A stretch of 64,000 nucleotides of DNA, taken from Campylobacter ureolyticus ACS-301-V-Sch3b (GTDB taxonomy: Bacteria > Campylobacterota > Campylobacteria > Campylobacterales > Campylobacteraceae). Both the position numbers and the translations under genes were made by a program. The notes below the pieces were generated by a model. The model searched no databases. It saw only the letters and a program-made list of their open reading frames with translations, and was not told where the DNA came from. The stretch lies in assembly GCF_000413435.1 (NCBI RefSeq), contig NZ_KE340326.1:62001-126000 (forward strand), in the 5' to 3' direction. Below are positions 52,621 through 62,243 of this stretch, piece by piece. The stretch's first letter is position 1, and every line of letters begins with the position of its first letter.

Positions 52621-53609
52621 TTAAATTGCTCCAATAATCTAATATCTCCTTCAAACAACGACCTTAAATCAGGCACACCGTGTAAAAGCATGGCAAATCT
52701 TTCTACTCCAAGACCAAAAGCATATCCACTCACATCTTCATATCCAACAAATTTAAAAACATTAGGATCTACCACACCACTACCTAAAACCTCTAACCAG
52801 CCTGTGTTTGAACAAACCCTACAGCCATGTCCTTTGCAAAATATACAACTTATATCTACTTCAGCAGATGGCTCAGTAAATGGGAAAAAACTAGGTCTAA
52901 ACCTTACTTTTACATCACCAAACATATATCGTAAAAAATTTTCTAAAATATATTTTAAATTTGCAAAGTTTACCTTATTCCCTTTCTCAACAACTAATCC
53001 TTCTATTTGATGAAACATAGGCGTATGAGTAAGATCAAAATCTCTTCTAAAAACAGCTCCAGGCGCTATCATCCTAATAGGTGGCTTTTCATTTTGCATA
53101 GTTCTAATTTGAACTGGACTTGTATGAGTTCTTAAAAGATTATTATCTGATGTGTAAAATGTATCTTGCATATCGCGCGCTGGATGGTATTTCGGCAAAT
53201 TTAAAGCTTCAAAATTATGAAAGTCATCTTCAATTAAAGGTCCATTTTCAATACTGAAATTTTGAGATAAAAAATACTCAATTATTTTATCCATTGTTAT
53301 TGTTATAGGATGTAAGGCTCCGATATTTAGACCTTCATCAAAAAGCGTAACATCAATAGCTTCTTTTTTCATCCTCTCTTGCAGCTTCAAATTTTCAAGT
53401 TCATGCTTTTTTTCTAAAATTGCACTATTTAAAGTCTCTTTTTTTTCATTTAGTTTTTGTGCAAATTCTTTTTTTTCATCCGCTTTTAAATCTTTTATTT
53501 TTGAAAACTCAGCGGTAATTAGCCCCTTTTTTCCAAAAAGTTTAACTCTAATCTCATCTAATTCATCAAGCGTTTTTGATGAATAAATCTTTGACATCAT
53601 TTCATCCAC
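52617..53609 (-). CDS. pheS: phenylalanyl-tRNA synthetase alpha subunit
   Basis: 330 residues, the catalytic class II subunit: the N-terminal coiled-coil arm, then [50 protein letters not shown], motif 2 [22 protein letters not shown] and motif 3 [21 protein letters not shown] start with AGGAATAAAA in front. The residue that fixes phenylalanine specificity lies in the YAFGLGVER region. Confidence 0.96.
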   Translation of the reverse strand: MDEMMSKIYSSKTLDELDEIRVKLFGKKGLITAEFSKIKDLKADEKKEFAQKLNEKKETLNSAILEKKHELENLKLQERMKKEAIDVTLFDEGLNIGALHPITITMDKIIEYFLSQNFSIENGPLIEDDFHNFEALNLPKYHPARDMQDTFYTSDNNLLRTHTSPVQIRTMQNEKPPIRMIAPGAVFRRDFDLTHTPMFHQIEGLVVEKGNKVNFANLKYILENFLRYMFGDVKVRFRPSFFPFTEPSAEVDISCIFCKGHGCRVCSNTGWLEVLGSGVVDPNVFKFVGYEDVSGYAFGLGVERFAMLLHGVPDLRSLFEGDIRLLEQFK

Positions 53610-53699
53610 TTTTATTCCTTGTGATAAATATTTCTGTAGATTTTATCTAAATTTGTTTAAATTAAAAGTAAAATTTCTCCTAAATTCCGTAATTTTGGT

Positions 53700-53705
53700 T
53701 ATAAT
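53700..53705 (+). promoter_or_regulatory. -10 element of the HIT gene
   Basis: Consensus TATAAT, 28 bases upstream of the HIT start codon, in the divergent gap with pheS. Confidence 0.5.
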
Positions 53706-53733
53706 ACCCTAAATTTACAAAAAAGGTATTGTC

Positions 53734-54093
53734 ATGAAAAATATTTTTGAAAAAATAGTTGATGGAGAAATTCCTAGTAATAAAGTTTTAGAAAATGATG
53801 AATTTTTGGCATTTCACGATATAAACCCAAAAGCTCCAATCCATATATTAATAATCCCAAAAAAATGTTATAAAAACTTTCAAGAAACAGATCCAAAAAT
53901 TATGGTTAAAATGACTGAATTTATCCAAGAAGTTGCTAAAAAAATGGGTGTTGATAAAACAGGATATAGGCTTATAAATAACTGCGGTGAAAATGGCGGA
54001 CAAGAAGTTATGCATCTTCATTTTCATTTGCTTGCAGGTGCAAAGCTTGCATGGGATAATTCAGCAGGATTTAACGCAAAAGATGAGTTTTAG
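53734..54093 (+). CDS. HIT-family nucleotide hydrolase (HinT-like)
   Basis: 119 residues. Histidine-triad fold with the motif HLHFHLLAG (residues 96-104) and the N-terminal FEKIVDGEIPSNKVLENDEFLAFHDINPKAP. HinT proteins cleave adenosine 5'-phosphoramidates and lysyl-AMP. Single gene with its own promoter and a bidirectional terminator; the same place next to pheS is known in C. jejuni, as I recall. Confidence 0.93.
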   Translation: MKNIFEKIVDGEIPSNKVLENDEFLAFHDINPKAPIHILIIPKKCYKNFQETDPKIMVKMTEFIQEVAKKMGVDKTGYRLINNCGENGGQEVMHLHFHLLAGAKLAWDNSAGFNAKDEF

Positions 54094-54096
54094 AAA

Positions 54097-54124
54097 ATTT
54101 AAAGCCTAAATTTAGGCTTTAAAT
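54097..54124. terminator. bidirectional terminator between the HIT and nuclease-like genes
   Basis: Perfect palindrome with 14-base half ATTTAAAGCCTAAA, in the 47-base gap of two convergent genes. Confidence 0.7.
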
Positions 54125-54140
54125 CAATATTATTAGTCGC

Positions 54141-54812
54141 TTATTTTTTAAAATTTAGTATCTCTTTTGGCAAAAAATCATCAATATTATTTATAGCCTC
54201 ATTATCAATTTCTATTAAATTTAAGTTATTTTCTTTATAATGTTTTATTTTTTTATTTTTTCTATTTAGGTATTTACTATCTTCTTCATATCCCCAAAAC
54301 TCAATATAAATATCTTCTTTTGGCAAGTAAAAATCACAATACATATCCTCTTTTATTGGAACCATTTTTTCATAAGCAAAACAGATAAATTCACTATATA
54401 GCCAATCAGCTATAATTACTTCAGCTCTACTTCTTACAAAATGCCCACTTTTTGTTCTATACTTTGCTTTAAATTTTTCCCTAAAATTTCGCTCTTCTTC
54501 ATCGGTTATTTTATCTTTTCCCTCATCATTTCTTAGCATTTTTAAAAACAGCTCATTTTTTAAAATTTTTTCATCCCAGCATACATAGAAATTTCCCATA
54601 TAGTTTTTTTGAATTCCACCAAATTTTTCACCTTTTTTGGTAATCTTGTAGCCTTTACCATATTTTTCAGCCAGACTCATATCAACAAAAACTTGATTAA
54701 TCTGGCTTGCTGAAAATTTACGTTCTAGAATTTCAGATATATCCTTTGCGGTTAAAATTTTTGATTTTAAATTTTCATCGTTTTGTGATTTTTTTGAAGT
54801 ATTTTTAAACAT
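54141..54812 (-). CDS. PD-(D/E)XK nuclease-like protein of unknown function
   Basis: 223 residues. A lysine-rich N-terminal part with a winged-helix-like region (LTAKDISEILERKFSASQINQVFVDM, then KGYKITKKGEKFGG) is followed by a candidate nuclease core: E in RSRAEVIIADWLY (near 132), D in YCDFYLPKEDIYIEFWGY (near 160) and E-x-W just after, then a Lys-rich helix. The order E...D...ExW/K fits the DUF559/Vsr-like branch of PD-(D/E)XK enzymes. Substrate unknown. It precedes tRNA-Leu, but nothing suggests a mobile element. Confidence 0.7.
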   Translation of the reverse strand: MFKNTSKKSQNDENLKSKILTAKDISEILERKFSASQINQVFVDMSLAEKYGKGYKITKKGEKFGGIQKNYMGNFYVCWDEKILKNELFLKMLRNDEGKDKITDEEERNFREKFKAKYRTKSGHFVRSRAEVIIADWLYSEFICFAYEKMVPIKEDMYCDFYLPKEDIYIEFWGYEEDSKYLNRKNKKIKHYKENNLNLIEIDNEAINNIDDFLPKEILNFKK

Positions 54813-54840
54813 ATCGAACCTTGCCTAAAAGTTTCTTTAA

Positions 54841-54926
54841 TGGTGCGATCAGCGAGACTTGAACTCGCATGAGCGTAGCTCACTACCCCCTCAAGATAGC
54901 GTGTCTACCAGTTCCACCATGATCGC
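54841..54926 (-). tRNA. tRNA-Leu (anticodon GAG)
   Basis: 86 bases including an encoded CCA end. Acceptor stem GCGATCA pairs with TGATCGC. The D-arm has GGTGGAACTGGTAGACACGC, the anticodon stem CTATC/GGTAG encloses loop TTGAGGG with anticodon GAG, a long variable arm (GTGAGC...GCTCAT) marks class II leucine tRNA, and the T-loop has GTTCAAGTC. Reads CUU and CUC codons. Confidence 0.95.
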
Positions 54927-54937
54927 ATAAAAGGAAG

Positions 54938-54959
54938 TTACCCTGAAAAATCAGGGTAA
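54938..54959 (-). terminator. hairpin between atpE and tRNA-Leu
   Basis: TTACCCTGA and TCAGGGTAA arms of 9 bases around a 4-base loop, directly after the atpE stop codon on the minus strand. Only a short T-run follows, so read-through into the tRNA is possible. Confidence 0.5.
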
Positions 54960-54963
54960 AAAA

Positions 54964-55308
54964 TTAGTTAGCTACAGCTTTTAGTGCGTCTGTAACAAAT
55001 GGGTTTGCAAAAAGCAAAATAAAGCAAATTACAAGTGCATAAATAACTTGAGCTTCTATCATAGCCAAAGAAATATACATTGTAGTTGAAAGCTTGTTAG
55101 AAACGCTTGGGTTTCTTGCTATTCCTGAAATAGTTGCAGAAGCAGCATTTCCCATACCTAAAGCACCGCCTAATGCAGCAATTCCTAAAACAATAGAACC
55201 ACCAATAACTGAGCAAGCAGTTATAGTTGTATATGAGCCAAGTAGCTCATTGTCAGCTCCAAAAGCAAAGCCAACTAATGCGAACATAAGAAAAAATAGT
55301 TTTTTCAT
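54964..55308 (-). CDS. atpE: F0F1 ATP synthase subunit c
   Basis: 114 residues. Two membrane helices form the c-ring hairpin with the ARNPS loop and the ion-binding Glu in AMIEAQVIYALV near residue 82. A 17-residue signal-like N-terminus (MKKLFFLMFALVGFAFG) precedes it, making it longer than the usual 70-80 residues, a feature of epsilonproteobacterial c subunits. The residues around the Glu look like a proton, not a sodium, site. Encoded alone, away from other atp genes. Confidence 0.95.
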   Translation of the reverse strand: MKKLFFLMFALVGFAFGADNELLGSYTTITACSVIGGSIVLGIAALGGALGMGNAASATISGIARNPSVSNKLSTTMYISLAMIEAQVIYALVICFILLFANPFVTDALKAVAN

Positions 55309-55431
55309 ATGATAATCCTTAAAAATTTATTTTATTTAAAGCCTTTTCGGATCATTACCCCTACTTAGAAAACTTTAAACGTGTAATTTTACAAAAAATA
55401 AGCTTTTAGTTTGATTAAAAATTGAGAAATT

Positions 55432-55456
55432 GCGAGTGCAATTAATATGCACTCGC
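55432..55456 (-). terminator. terminator of the dsb pair
   Basis: Strong stem GCGAGTGCA/TGCACTCGC with a 7-base loop just downstream of the dsbI stop codon, followed on the minus strand by an A/T-rich, T-containing run. Confidence 0.7.
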
Positions 55457-55462
55457 TTAATT

Positions 55463-56128
55463 TTATGCTTTTTTAGCTTTTAATAAGTTTATTATCCAGC
55501 AAATAAACATTACAGCTAAAAGCACAAATGCAACAACATAAGCCAATAATGTACAAGTTGCCATATCAGCAAATTTCATAGATGGGATAAGATACCAACC
55601 CTCACTATAAAGATTTGTAAAAAATTCCTGAATTGAGCTTAATGTAACATCATCTGGAATAACCGGTGCATCATATCCACAATCCCCAGTTGGCTTAAAC
55701 CAATCAGGTGCCCACTCTGCAAGTGGAAGCCCAAAAGGAAAACTAGGATCTGTTGAGCATCCTTGCATACCCATCATAGCAAATGGATCATCTGAATGAA
55801 CAGCTTTGTGAATAGCACGAAGTTTTACACTATATCCAATGCCAATAAGTGCACCATAAAATCCAAAAACATAACCTATCAACTTGTTAATTAAATTTTT
55901 TGGATTTATAGCAGCTATTAATCCACCAAGTGCCATTATAAGCATTGAAAATCTTATATAAACACATTGTTCACAAGGTGCCATATGTAAGTAGTTTTGA
56001 AAAAAGCTGTGAGCTAATAAAACCATACCAAGCATAGCTACAAACATAACTAGCCATAAAAATCTTTGATCTTGCCATCTTGCTACTGTATTTATTGGCG
56101 AGCTTTTAAAATTTTTCCATAACCCCAT
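55463..56128 (-). CDS. dsbI: DsbI/DsbB-family disulfide oxidase
   Basis: 221 residues, an inner-membrane protein with about five helices. It passes electrons from the periplasmic DsbA-type partner to quinone. Redox cysteines: C52-E-Q-C55 after the first helix, and C124 and C150 in a long second loop (MQGCSTDPSF, PTGDCGYDAP). The extended loop with paired cysteines is typical of DsbI rather than E. coli DsbB. It lies 31 bases after the DsbA-type gene in the same transcript. Confidence 0.88.
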   Translation of the reverse strand: MGLWKNFKSSPINTVARWQDQRFLWLVMFVAMLGMVLLAHSFFQNYLHMAPCEQCVYIRFSMLIMALGGLIAAINPKNLINKLIGYVFGFYGALIGIGYSVKLRAIHKAVHSDDPFAMMGMQGCSTDPSFPFGLPLAEWAPDWFKPTGDCGYDAPVIPDDVTLSSIQEFFTNLYSEGWYLIPSMKFADMATCTLLAYVVAFVLLAVMFICWIINLLKAKKA

Positions 56129-56159
56129 TAATTTTATCCTTAAAGTTAAATTTTATTTA

Positions 56160-56855
56160 CTATTTCATATTATGAAGTTCTTTGATCATATCAGCCATTT
56201 GATCTATGCCCTTAATAGCACTTGTTTTAATAAGATATTTTCCATCTACAACAAACGCAGGAACACCTTGAACTTTAGCTATCATATAAGCATCTCCGTC
56301 ATTATCCATACCCCATGAATTTAAAATATTTTTAACTTCATCAGTGTTTAAAGCAGCCTCATAATCAGCTTTTGAAATACCAGCTGCTTCAAGAGCAGTA
56401 TTTAAAAACGCATCTACATTTGCTTGATTGCTTGCATCAGCTCCCCATCTTTCTTTTTTATCGTGATAAGCTTTATAAAGTGCAAATTTAGCTTTTTTAA
56501 ATTTTGATTTATCATCTAGTAGGTTTATTCCATCAGCATTATCTTTTGCGATTGCAACAGCTAAAACCTCGCTACCATATTTACCAAAAACTCCTTTTGT
56601 AGCTAAATGATAAGGTACAAATTTCATATCAGAAACTTTTTCCATAACTGGTTTTGTAACGGCTTTATCATACTTATAGCAAAACGGGCAATCATAACTA
56701 AATGCTTTTATAACTGTTCCTTCAGTATTTGGAATAGCTCTTTCAAGTAAAACATAGTCTTTTCCTTCTTCTAAAGCATTAGCTCCTACGCCAAATACTA
56801 AAGCTAAAACAGCAATTGATTTTGCAACACTTTTAAAAATTGAAGATATTTTCAT
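56160..56855 (-). CDS. DsbA-family thiol oxidase with CPFC active site (DsbL-like)
   Basis: 231 residues with a signal sequence (KSIAVLALVFGVGANALE). Thioredoxin fold with active site C56-P-F-C59 and the cis-Pro loop GVPAFVVDGKY near 207. CPFC is the site found in DsbL, the partner of DsbI and of periplasmic arylsulfate sulfotransferase, whereas DsbA has CPHC. Here the pair is complete but no sulfotransferase gene is in view. A general disulfide role is equally possible. AAGGAG lies before the ATG. Confidence 0.88.
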   Translation of the reverse strand: MKISSIFKSVAKSIAVLALVFGVGANALEEGKDYVLLERAIPNTEGTVIKAFSYDCPFCYKYDKAVTKPVMEKVSDMKFVPYHLATKGVFGKYGSEVLAVAIAKDNADGINLLDDKSKFKKAKFALYKAYHDKKERWGADASNQANVDAFLNTALEAAGISKADYEAALNTDEVKNILNSWGMDNDGDAYMIAKVQGVPAFVVDGKYLIKTSAIKGIDQMADMIKELHNMK

Positions 56856-56995
56856 TTATTACTCCTTAAAAAATTATTTTTGAAAATTTCAACTCACATT
56901 TTATAATATTTTTAGTAAAAAGTCAAATTTAATTTACCTAAATTTTATTTTGATTTTATTAATGATATTTATAAATTCATAAAATTTTATAAAAT

Positions 56996-57015
56996 TAAGG
57001 TATTGCTTTACCTTA
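56996..57015. promoter_or_regulatory. inverted repeat upstream of the pckA -10
   Basis: TAAGGTA and TACCTTA separated by 6 bases, centred about 30 bases before the pckA -10 element, that is over the -35 region. Candidate regulator site for the gluconeogenic gene. Confidence 0.35.
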
Positions 57016-57032
57016 TAAAGACTATTTTTAGG

Positions 57033-57038
57033 TATAAT
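57033..57038 (+). promoter_or_regulatory. pckA -10 element
   Basis: Consensus TATAAT preceded by a T-run and GG, 53 bases before the pckA start codon, giving a leader of about 45 bases. Confidence 0.5.
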
Positions 57039-57090
57039 TTCACAAAAGTTTTTAAAATAAGATAAAAAATTTATTAAAAAAGGATTAAAA

Positions 57091-58668
57091 ATGGTAAATG
57101 ACTTGGACAAACTCGGACTTACAAACATAAAAAAGATATATCACAATCTTAGCTATGATGAACTTTTTAAACATGAAGTTAAAAACAAAGAAGGTAGAGT
57201 AAGTGATAATGGAACTTTTATGGTTGATACAGGTATTTTTACAGGAAGAAGCCCAAAAGATAAGTATTTTGTGAAGCAAGACCCATCGCAAAAGTATATT
57301 GCTTGGGGAAATATCAATAAACCTATTTCAAAAGAACTTTTTGATAAGCTTTATAAAAAAGCAAAATCTCAACTTTCAAACTCAGAAATTTATATCCAAG
57401 ATGCGTTTTGTGGTGCAAGTATTTCAAGCAGAAAAAATGTTAGATTTGTAACTCAAGTTGCGTGGCAAGCACATTTTGTAAAAAATATGTTTATTCGCCC
57501 AACTGAAGCAGAGCTAAAAGAATTTCATCCTGAATTTGTAGTATATAACGCTTGCAAATGTGTTAATGAAGAGTATAAAAAAGATGGTCTTAATAGTGAG
57601 GTTTTTGTCATTTTTAATATTGAGGAAAATATCGCTGTAATTGGCGGAACATGGTATGGTGGAGAGATGAAAAAAGGAATTTTTTCAATGATGAATTATT
57701 GGCTTCCACTAGAAGGCAAACTTTCAATGCATTGTTCTGCAAATATTGGTAAAGATGGTGATACAGCTTTATTTTTTGGACTTAGCGGAACTGGAAAAAC
57801 AACTCTTTCAACTGATTCAAATAGACAATTAATAGGCGATGATGAGCATGGCTGGGATGATGATGGTGTATTTAATTTTGAAGGTGGGTGCTATGCAAAA
57901 TGTATAAATTTAGATCCAAAAAGTGAACCTGAAATTTATGCAGCTATCAAAAGAAATGCACTCTTAGAAAACGTTGTGGCTGATGAAAACGGGAAAGTTG
58001 ACTATAGCAATGGCAGTAAAACAGAAAACACAAGAGTAAGCTATCCAATAACTCACATTAAAAATAGAAAAGAAAACTCACAAGGAAATCATCCTAAAAA
58101 TATCATCTTCTTAACAGCAGATGCATTTGGTGTTTTACCACCTGTTGCAAAGCTAAATAAAGAGCAAGCAATGTATTATTTCTTAAGTGGATATACTGCA
58201 AAAGTTGCAGGAACTGAAAGAGGCATAACTGAGCCAGTTGCAACATTTAGCGCTTGTTTTGGAGAGGCATTTTTACCACTTCACCCAACAGTTTATGCAA
58301 GGCTTTTAGGTGAAAAAATAGATAAGCACGAGGTTAATGTATATCTTGTAAATACTGGCTGGAGCGGCGGTGAATACGGCGTTGGCAAAAGAATGAGCAT
58401 AAAAGCCACAAGAACTTGCATAAATGCTATTTTAGATGGAAGTATAAATAAATGCGAATTTGAAAATTTTGATATTTTTAATATTTTAATTCCAAAAGAA
58501 CTTAATGGCGTTGAAACAAAACTTTTAAACCCAATAAACGCTTGGGCTGATAAAAAAAGATATGCTGAATTAAAGCTAAATTTAGCAAAAAGATTTATAG
58601 AAAATTTCAAAAGATATGAAGATGTAAAAGAAGGCATTGAGTTTGCAAAAGCTGGACCAAATTTATAA
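57091..58668 (+). CDS. pckA: phosphoenolpyruvate carboxykinase (ATP)
   Basis: 525 residues. Converts oxaloacetate and ATP to PEP for gluconeogenesis, central for organisms that do not use sugars. P-loop LSGTGKTT at residues 231-238, the kinase metal site [38 protein letters not shown] near the start and the C-terminal [10 protein letters not shown]...[26 protein letters not shown] ribosome binding site. Confidence 0.97.
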   Translation: MVNDLDKLGLTNIKKIYHNLSYDELFKHEVKNKEGRVSDNGTFMVDTGIFTGRSPKDKYFVKQDPSQKYIAWGNINKPISKELFDKLYKKAKSQLSNSEIYIQDAFCGASISSRKNVRFVTQVAWQAHFVKNMFIRPTEAELKEFHPEFVVYNACKCVNEEYKKDGLNSEVFVIFNIEENIAVIGGTWYGGEMKKGIFSMMNYWLPLEGKLSMHCSANIGKDGDTALFFGLSGTGKTTLSTDSNRQLIGDDEHGWDDDGVFNFEGGCYAKCINLDPKSEPEIYAAIKRNALLENVVADENGKVDYSNGSKTENTRVSYPITHIKNRKENSQGNHPKNIIFLTADAFGVLPPVAKLNKEQAMYYFLSGYTAKVAGTERGITEPVATFSACFGEAFLPLHPTVYARLLGEKIDKHEVNVYLVNTGWSGGEYGVGKRMSIKATRTCINAILDGSINKCEFENFDIFNILIPKELNGVETKLLNPINAWADKKRYAELKLNLAKRFIENFKRYEDVKEGIEFAKAGPNL

Positions 58669-59974
58669 GCTTTTAATTTCGCTCTCGCTGCTTTTTTTAC
58701 TAAGTGCATGTGATGATAAAAAAGATCTTAAAACTCCACTAGAACCAACTGGTGGAGTTATTTCAAATAATGCATTAAGCTACTTAAATTCTTTAAGGCT
58801 TAACTCAAATCTAAGCACACTTTCCAAAAATGATATTTTAACAACCTCAGCACAAAATCATGCAAAATATACTTTTATAAACAAGGTTGATTCGCATAAT
58901 GAAGTTTCAAATTTGCCAAATTTCACAGGCACAACCCCAAAAGATAGAGCTTTTAGTGTAGGATATTTTACGCAAATTAGTGAAAATTTGTCAGTTGGCG
59001 CAGAAGATGAAGTTGCATCAATTGATGGATTAATGAGTGCGATTTATCACCGTTTTGGCTTTTTGGATACAAAAATAAACGAGATTGGATATGCCAAATT
59101 TGGTGATGAAAAATCTCAAAATTTCGTTTATAATATGGGAAATTCAAAACTAAATGATTTTTGTAAAAAGGCAAAATCTGATGATGGATATGGTAAATTT
59201 TACACAAAAGTTTGCAAAAATGAAAATGTTGCAATTTCTGGAGATAAATATAACTCTTTAAATAGAATTGATAAAAATGAATATGTTTATTTTCCAAACT
59301 CCAGCCAAACAAAAGCATTTTTTAGTAGAGAGACTCCTGATCCAATGCCTGAGTGTAAAATTACTGCAAATCCTGTAAGTATCGAATTTAATGAGTTTAG
59401 AAAACCTGTAAAAATGAAAAGTTTTAAGGTTTTTGAAAACGGAAATGAGCTTAAAAATAGTAAAATTTTAACTAAACAAAATGATCCAAATTCTATTTTT
59501 AATGAATTTCAATTTGCATTTTTTTCAAAAGATGTATTTAAGTTTAACCAAGATTATAAAGTTTCATTTTCTTACATTCAAGATAATAAAGAAAAAAACT
59601 TGGAATGGAGTTTTAAAACATCCTCGCCTAAATTTCCATATTTTGTTGTAAAAGATGGCGATAAAATAGGCGTTGAGGCAAATAAATGGTATAGCATATT
59701 TTTTGAGCCCAATGATTGCAATGATGTTTTTACAAGCTACAAAACAACATATAGATTCATGAAAAAGCCACTTATCGAGTCAGTTGATACAAATTTAATA
59801 AATATAAATTTAAGTGGTTCAAAAAATGCAAAACTTACTATAAAAACAGATAATGGAAAAAAAATAACTGTTTATATCACAAATAGTTCTGGTGGTTTTT
59901 TTATAAATAAACTTTATTTAGGTGTTATTTTAGTTATAATTTTAGCTTTATTTTTTATAATTAGGAGAAGATAA
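58643..59974 (+). CDS. CAP/SCP-domain lipoprotein with C-terminal membrane helix
   Basis: 443 residues. A lipoprotein signal ([15 protein letters not shown]) ends in lipobox LSAC with Asp after the Cys. A CAP/SCP-like domain follows ([35 protein letters not shown]..., [18 protein letters not shown], then [23 protein letters not shown]), then a beta-rich region and a C-terminal helix ended by RRR. The frame opens at TTG 58637, but AAGG is too close; the TTG at 58643 has proper spacing. It overlaps pckA by 26 bases. Function unknown. Confidence 0.8.
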   Translation: MQKLDQIYKLLISLSLLFLLSACDDKKDLKTPLEPTGGVISNNALSYLNSLRLNSNLSTLSKNDILTTSAQNHAKYTFINKVDSHNEVSNLPNFTGTTPKDRAFSVGYFTQISENLSVGAEDEVASIDGLMSAIYHRFGFLDTKINEIGYAKFGDEKSQNFVYNMGNSKLNDFCKKAKSDDGYGKFYTKVCKNENVAISGDKYNSLNRIDKNEYVYFPNSSQTKAFFSRETPDPMPECKITANPVSIEFNEFRKPVKMKSFKVFENGNELKNSKILTKQNDPNSIFNEFQFAFFSKDVFKFNQDYKVSFSYIQDNKEKNLEWSFKTSSPKFPYFVVKDGDKIGVEANKWYSIFFEPNDCNDVFTSYKTTYRFMKKPLIESVDTNLININLSGSKNAKLTIKTDNGKKITVYITNSSGGFFINKLYLGVILVIILALFFIIRRR

Positions 59975-61366
59975 ATGCAAAAAATGTGGGAAGGAAGATT
60001 TAAAGAGGCAAGTTCAAAACTTTTAGAAGATTTTAATGCTTCAATTAGTTTTGATAAAGCTTTGTATAAAGAAGATATTAACGGCTCAATAGCCCACGCT
60101 ACAATGCTTTGTGAATGTGGCATTTTAACAAATGATGAAAAAGATAAAATTTGCAATGGGTTAAATCAAATTTTAGATGAAATTAAAAATAACAAATTTG
60201 AATTTAAAATAGAAGATGAAGATATTCACATGGCTGTTGAAAAAAGACTAAGTGAAATTATCGGCAAAGAAATAGGTGGAAAACTTCACACAGCAAGAAG
60301 TAGAAATGATCAAGTTGCACTTGATTTTAGAATGTTTGTCTTAAATGAAAACAAAGAAATTTCTAATTTATTGCTTAAATTGATAAAAACATTAAATGAG
60401 ATTGCTAAAAAAAATTTAAACACTTTAATGCCTGGCTTTACCCATCTTCAACATGCTCAACCAGTTAGTCTTGCATTTCATCTATTAGCTTATGCAAATA
60501 TGTTTAAAAGAGATTTTGAAAGATTTCAAAATAGCTTTGAGAGAAATAACTTTTTACCACTTGGAGCATGTGCATTAGCAGGAACACCACATCCAACTAA
60601 TAGAAACATTACAGCAAGATTATTAAATTTTACTGCTCCAACACAAAATGCAATGGATAGTGTGAGTGATAGAGATTTTGCTTTAGAAATTTTATTTAAT
60701 ATAAGTGTTGTTTTTATGCACACTTCAAGACTTTGTGAAGAGCTTATTTTATGGAGCTCACAAGAGTTTAAATTTATTGAGATAAGCGACAAGTTTGCGA
60801 CAGGTTCAAGCATAATGCCACAAAAGAAAAATCCTGATGTAGCTGAGCTAATACGCGGAAAAACAGGTAGAGTTTATGGAAATTTAATATCACTTTTAAC
60901 TACTATGAAGTCTTTACCACTAGCATACAACAAAGATATGCAAGAAGACAAAGAAGGAGTTTTTGATAGCGTAAAAACAGCTACTTCATCGCTAATAATA
61001 TTAAATGAGATGCTAAAAACTGCTCTATTTAAAAATGAAAATATGGAAAAAGCTTGTCAAATGGGACATTTAAGTGCAACTGATCTGGCTGATTATCTAG
61101 TAAGTAAAAAAAATATTCCTTTTAGAGAAGCTCATTTTATAACTGGTAAATGCGTGGCATTGGCTGAAAGCAAAGGAATAGATTTAAGCCAAATTTCGCT
61201 TAAAGAATTACAAAGTGTTAATGAAATTTTTGATGAAGAGGCTTTAAAAGTTTTAGACTTACATAACTCAAAAGAAGCTAGAAAAAGCTTTGGTGGAACA
61301 GCAAATAAAAGCGTTTTAGCTCAAATTGAATTTATAGATGAGTTTTTAAAAATTAATGAAATTTAA
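59975..61366 (+). CDS. argH: argininosuccinate lyase
   Basis: 463 residues. Last step of arginine synthesis. Signature [16 protein letters not shown] with the catalytic Ser region near 279, plus [21 protein letters not shown] at the start, [16 protein letters not shown] and [14 protein letters not shown]. The start follows the lipoprotein stop directly (TAAATG) with AGGAGAAG upstream, so it is translated with it. Confidence 0.96.
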   Translation: MQKMWEGRFKEASSKLLEDFNASISFDKALYKEDINGSIAHATMLCECGILTNDEKDKICNGLNQILDEIKNNKFEFKIEDEDIHMAVEKRLSEIIGKEIGGKLHTARSRNDQVALDFRMFVLNENKEISNLLLKLIKTLNEIAKKNLNTLMPGFTHLQHAQPVSLAFHLLAYANMFKRDFERFQNSFERNNFLPLGACALAGTPHPTNRNITARLLNFTAPTQNAMDSVSDRDFALEILFNISVVFMHTSRLCEELILWSSQEFKFIEISDKFATGSSIMPQKKNPDVAELIRGKTGRVYGNLISLLTTMKSLPLAYNKDMQEDKEGVFDSVKTATSSLIILNEMLKTALFKNENMEKACQMGHLSATDLADYLVSKKNIPFREAHFITGKCVALAESKGIDLSQISLKELQSVNEIFDEEALKVLDLHNSKEARKSFGGTANKSVLAQIEFIDEFLKINEI

Positions 61367-61400
61367 ATTTTTACAAGCAAAAAAGTAAAAAAAATTATAA

Positions 61401-61434
61401 ATTAAAATTCCAAGAGTGCTTTTGGAATTTTAAT
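61401..61434. terminator. bidirectional terminator between argH and the paralogue array
   Basis: Perfect 13-base arms ATTAAAATTCCAA/TTGGAATTTTAAT around an 8-base loop, between convergent argH and the first paralogue. Confidence 0.7.
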
Positions 61435-61435
61435 T

Positions 61436-62062
61436 TTATATCTTATTTGAATTTTTATTTAACTCTTTTTTAAAATATCTGTATTCGCTTATTAAATTTA
61501 AAGGTATTGATAGTAAAAAAGATAGTGGCAAAATTGTATAAACGGCTATCCATACTAATACAATCCACAATTCCGGCTCTTTAGTTTTAACTGAATATTT
61601 ATCATATAACAATGCAATATGTAGAATAAACATAAAAATTACTGAAAAATTTATATATAAAAACGACTTAAATAAAGCCTTTTTAGAAATTGATTTTAAA
61701 AATTTATACATCAGATAAGTTGTAAATAAAAACAAAAAAATACTTAATAAAAAAAATGAAATACTTACAATATTTTCATCAATAATATATAAATAACATA
61801 GCGATAATAAATTTAAAAATAAAATAAACATATATTTTTTAGATTGTATAATGTTGTCGAAATAAAAAGTCTTGCAAAAAGAAATTAATATAAAAAATAA
61901 AAAATATATCTTGAAAAATTGAAATTTTATTACCAAATCATCACCAAAATAATATGCACTAAATATAACAGCAACAATACACAAGAAATATATCATAACC
62001 TGTATTTTAACCAAAAAAATTCTTTTGTTATTTAGCGATATTTGAAATTTCTCATTTGACAT
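61436..62062 (-). CDS. tandem paralogue 1, multi-helix membrane protein of unknown function
   Basis: 208 residues with five to six predicted membrane helices. It shares with the next two genes the N-terminal motif NEKFQISxxxKRIFLVK and the C-terminal SIPLNLISEYRYFKKELN, while its middle differs. No known domain; cysteines and charged residues in the helices are few. Read on the minus strand behind paralogue 2, with AAAAGGAAAAAG before the ATG. The tail after helix six is cytosolic by the positive-inside rule. Confidence 0.75.
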   Translation of the reverse strand: MSNEKFQISLNNKRIFLVKIQVMIYFLCIVAVIFSAYYFGDDLVIKFQFFKIYFLFFILISFCKTFYFDNIIQSKKYMFILFLNLLSLCYLYIIDENIVSISFFLLSIFLFLFTTYLMYKFLKSISKKALFKSFLYINFSVIFMFILHIALLYDKYSVKTKEPELWIVLVWIAVYTILPLSFLLSIPLNLISEYRYFKKELNKNSNKI

Positions 62063-62243
62063 CTTTTTCCTTTTTATGCTACAAATTTATAACTTTTAAA
62101 ATTATAAATCTTTTTAGTTATTATTTGGTTGCAAAAAACATTACAATTAAAAATTTTATTTGCTTATATTTAACTCTTTTTTAAAATATCTATATTCTTT
62201 TATTAAATTTATTGGGATAGATAGCCAAATTGATAGTGGTAAA
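62041..62243. repeat. tandem repeat copy A (gene end plus spacer)
   Basis: About 203 bases nearly identical to 62830-63032, offset 789 bases (about 11 differences by eye, roughly 95 percent). It spans the first codons of paralogue 1, the intergenic spacer and the last 88 bases or so of paralogue 2. Confidence 0.8.

Noticed and set aside
54841..54926. tRNA-Leu as an integration site of a mobile element
   Set aside because: No integrase, no direct repeat of the tRNA 3' end and no foreign base composition nearby.
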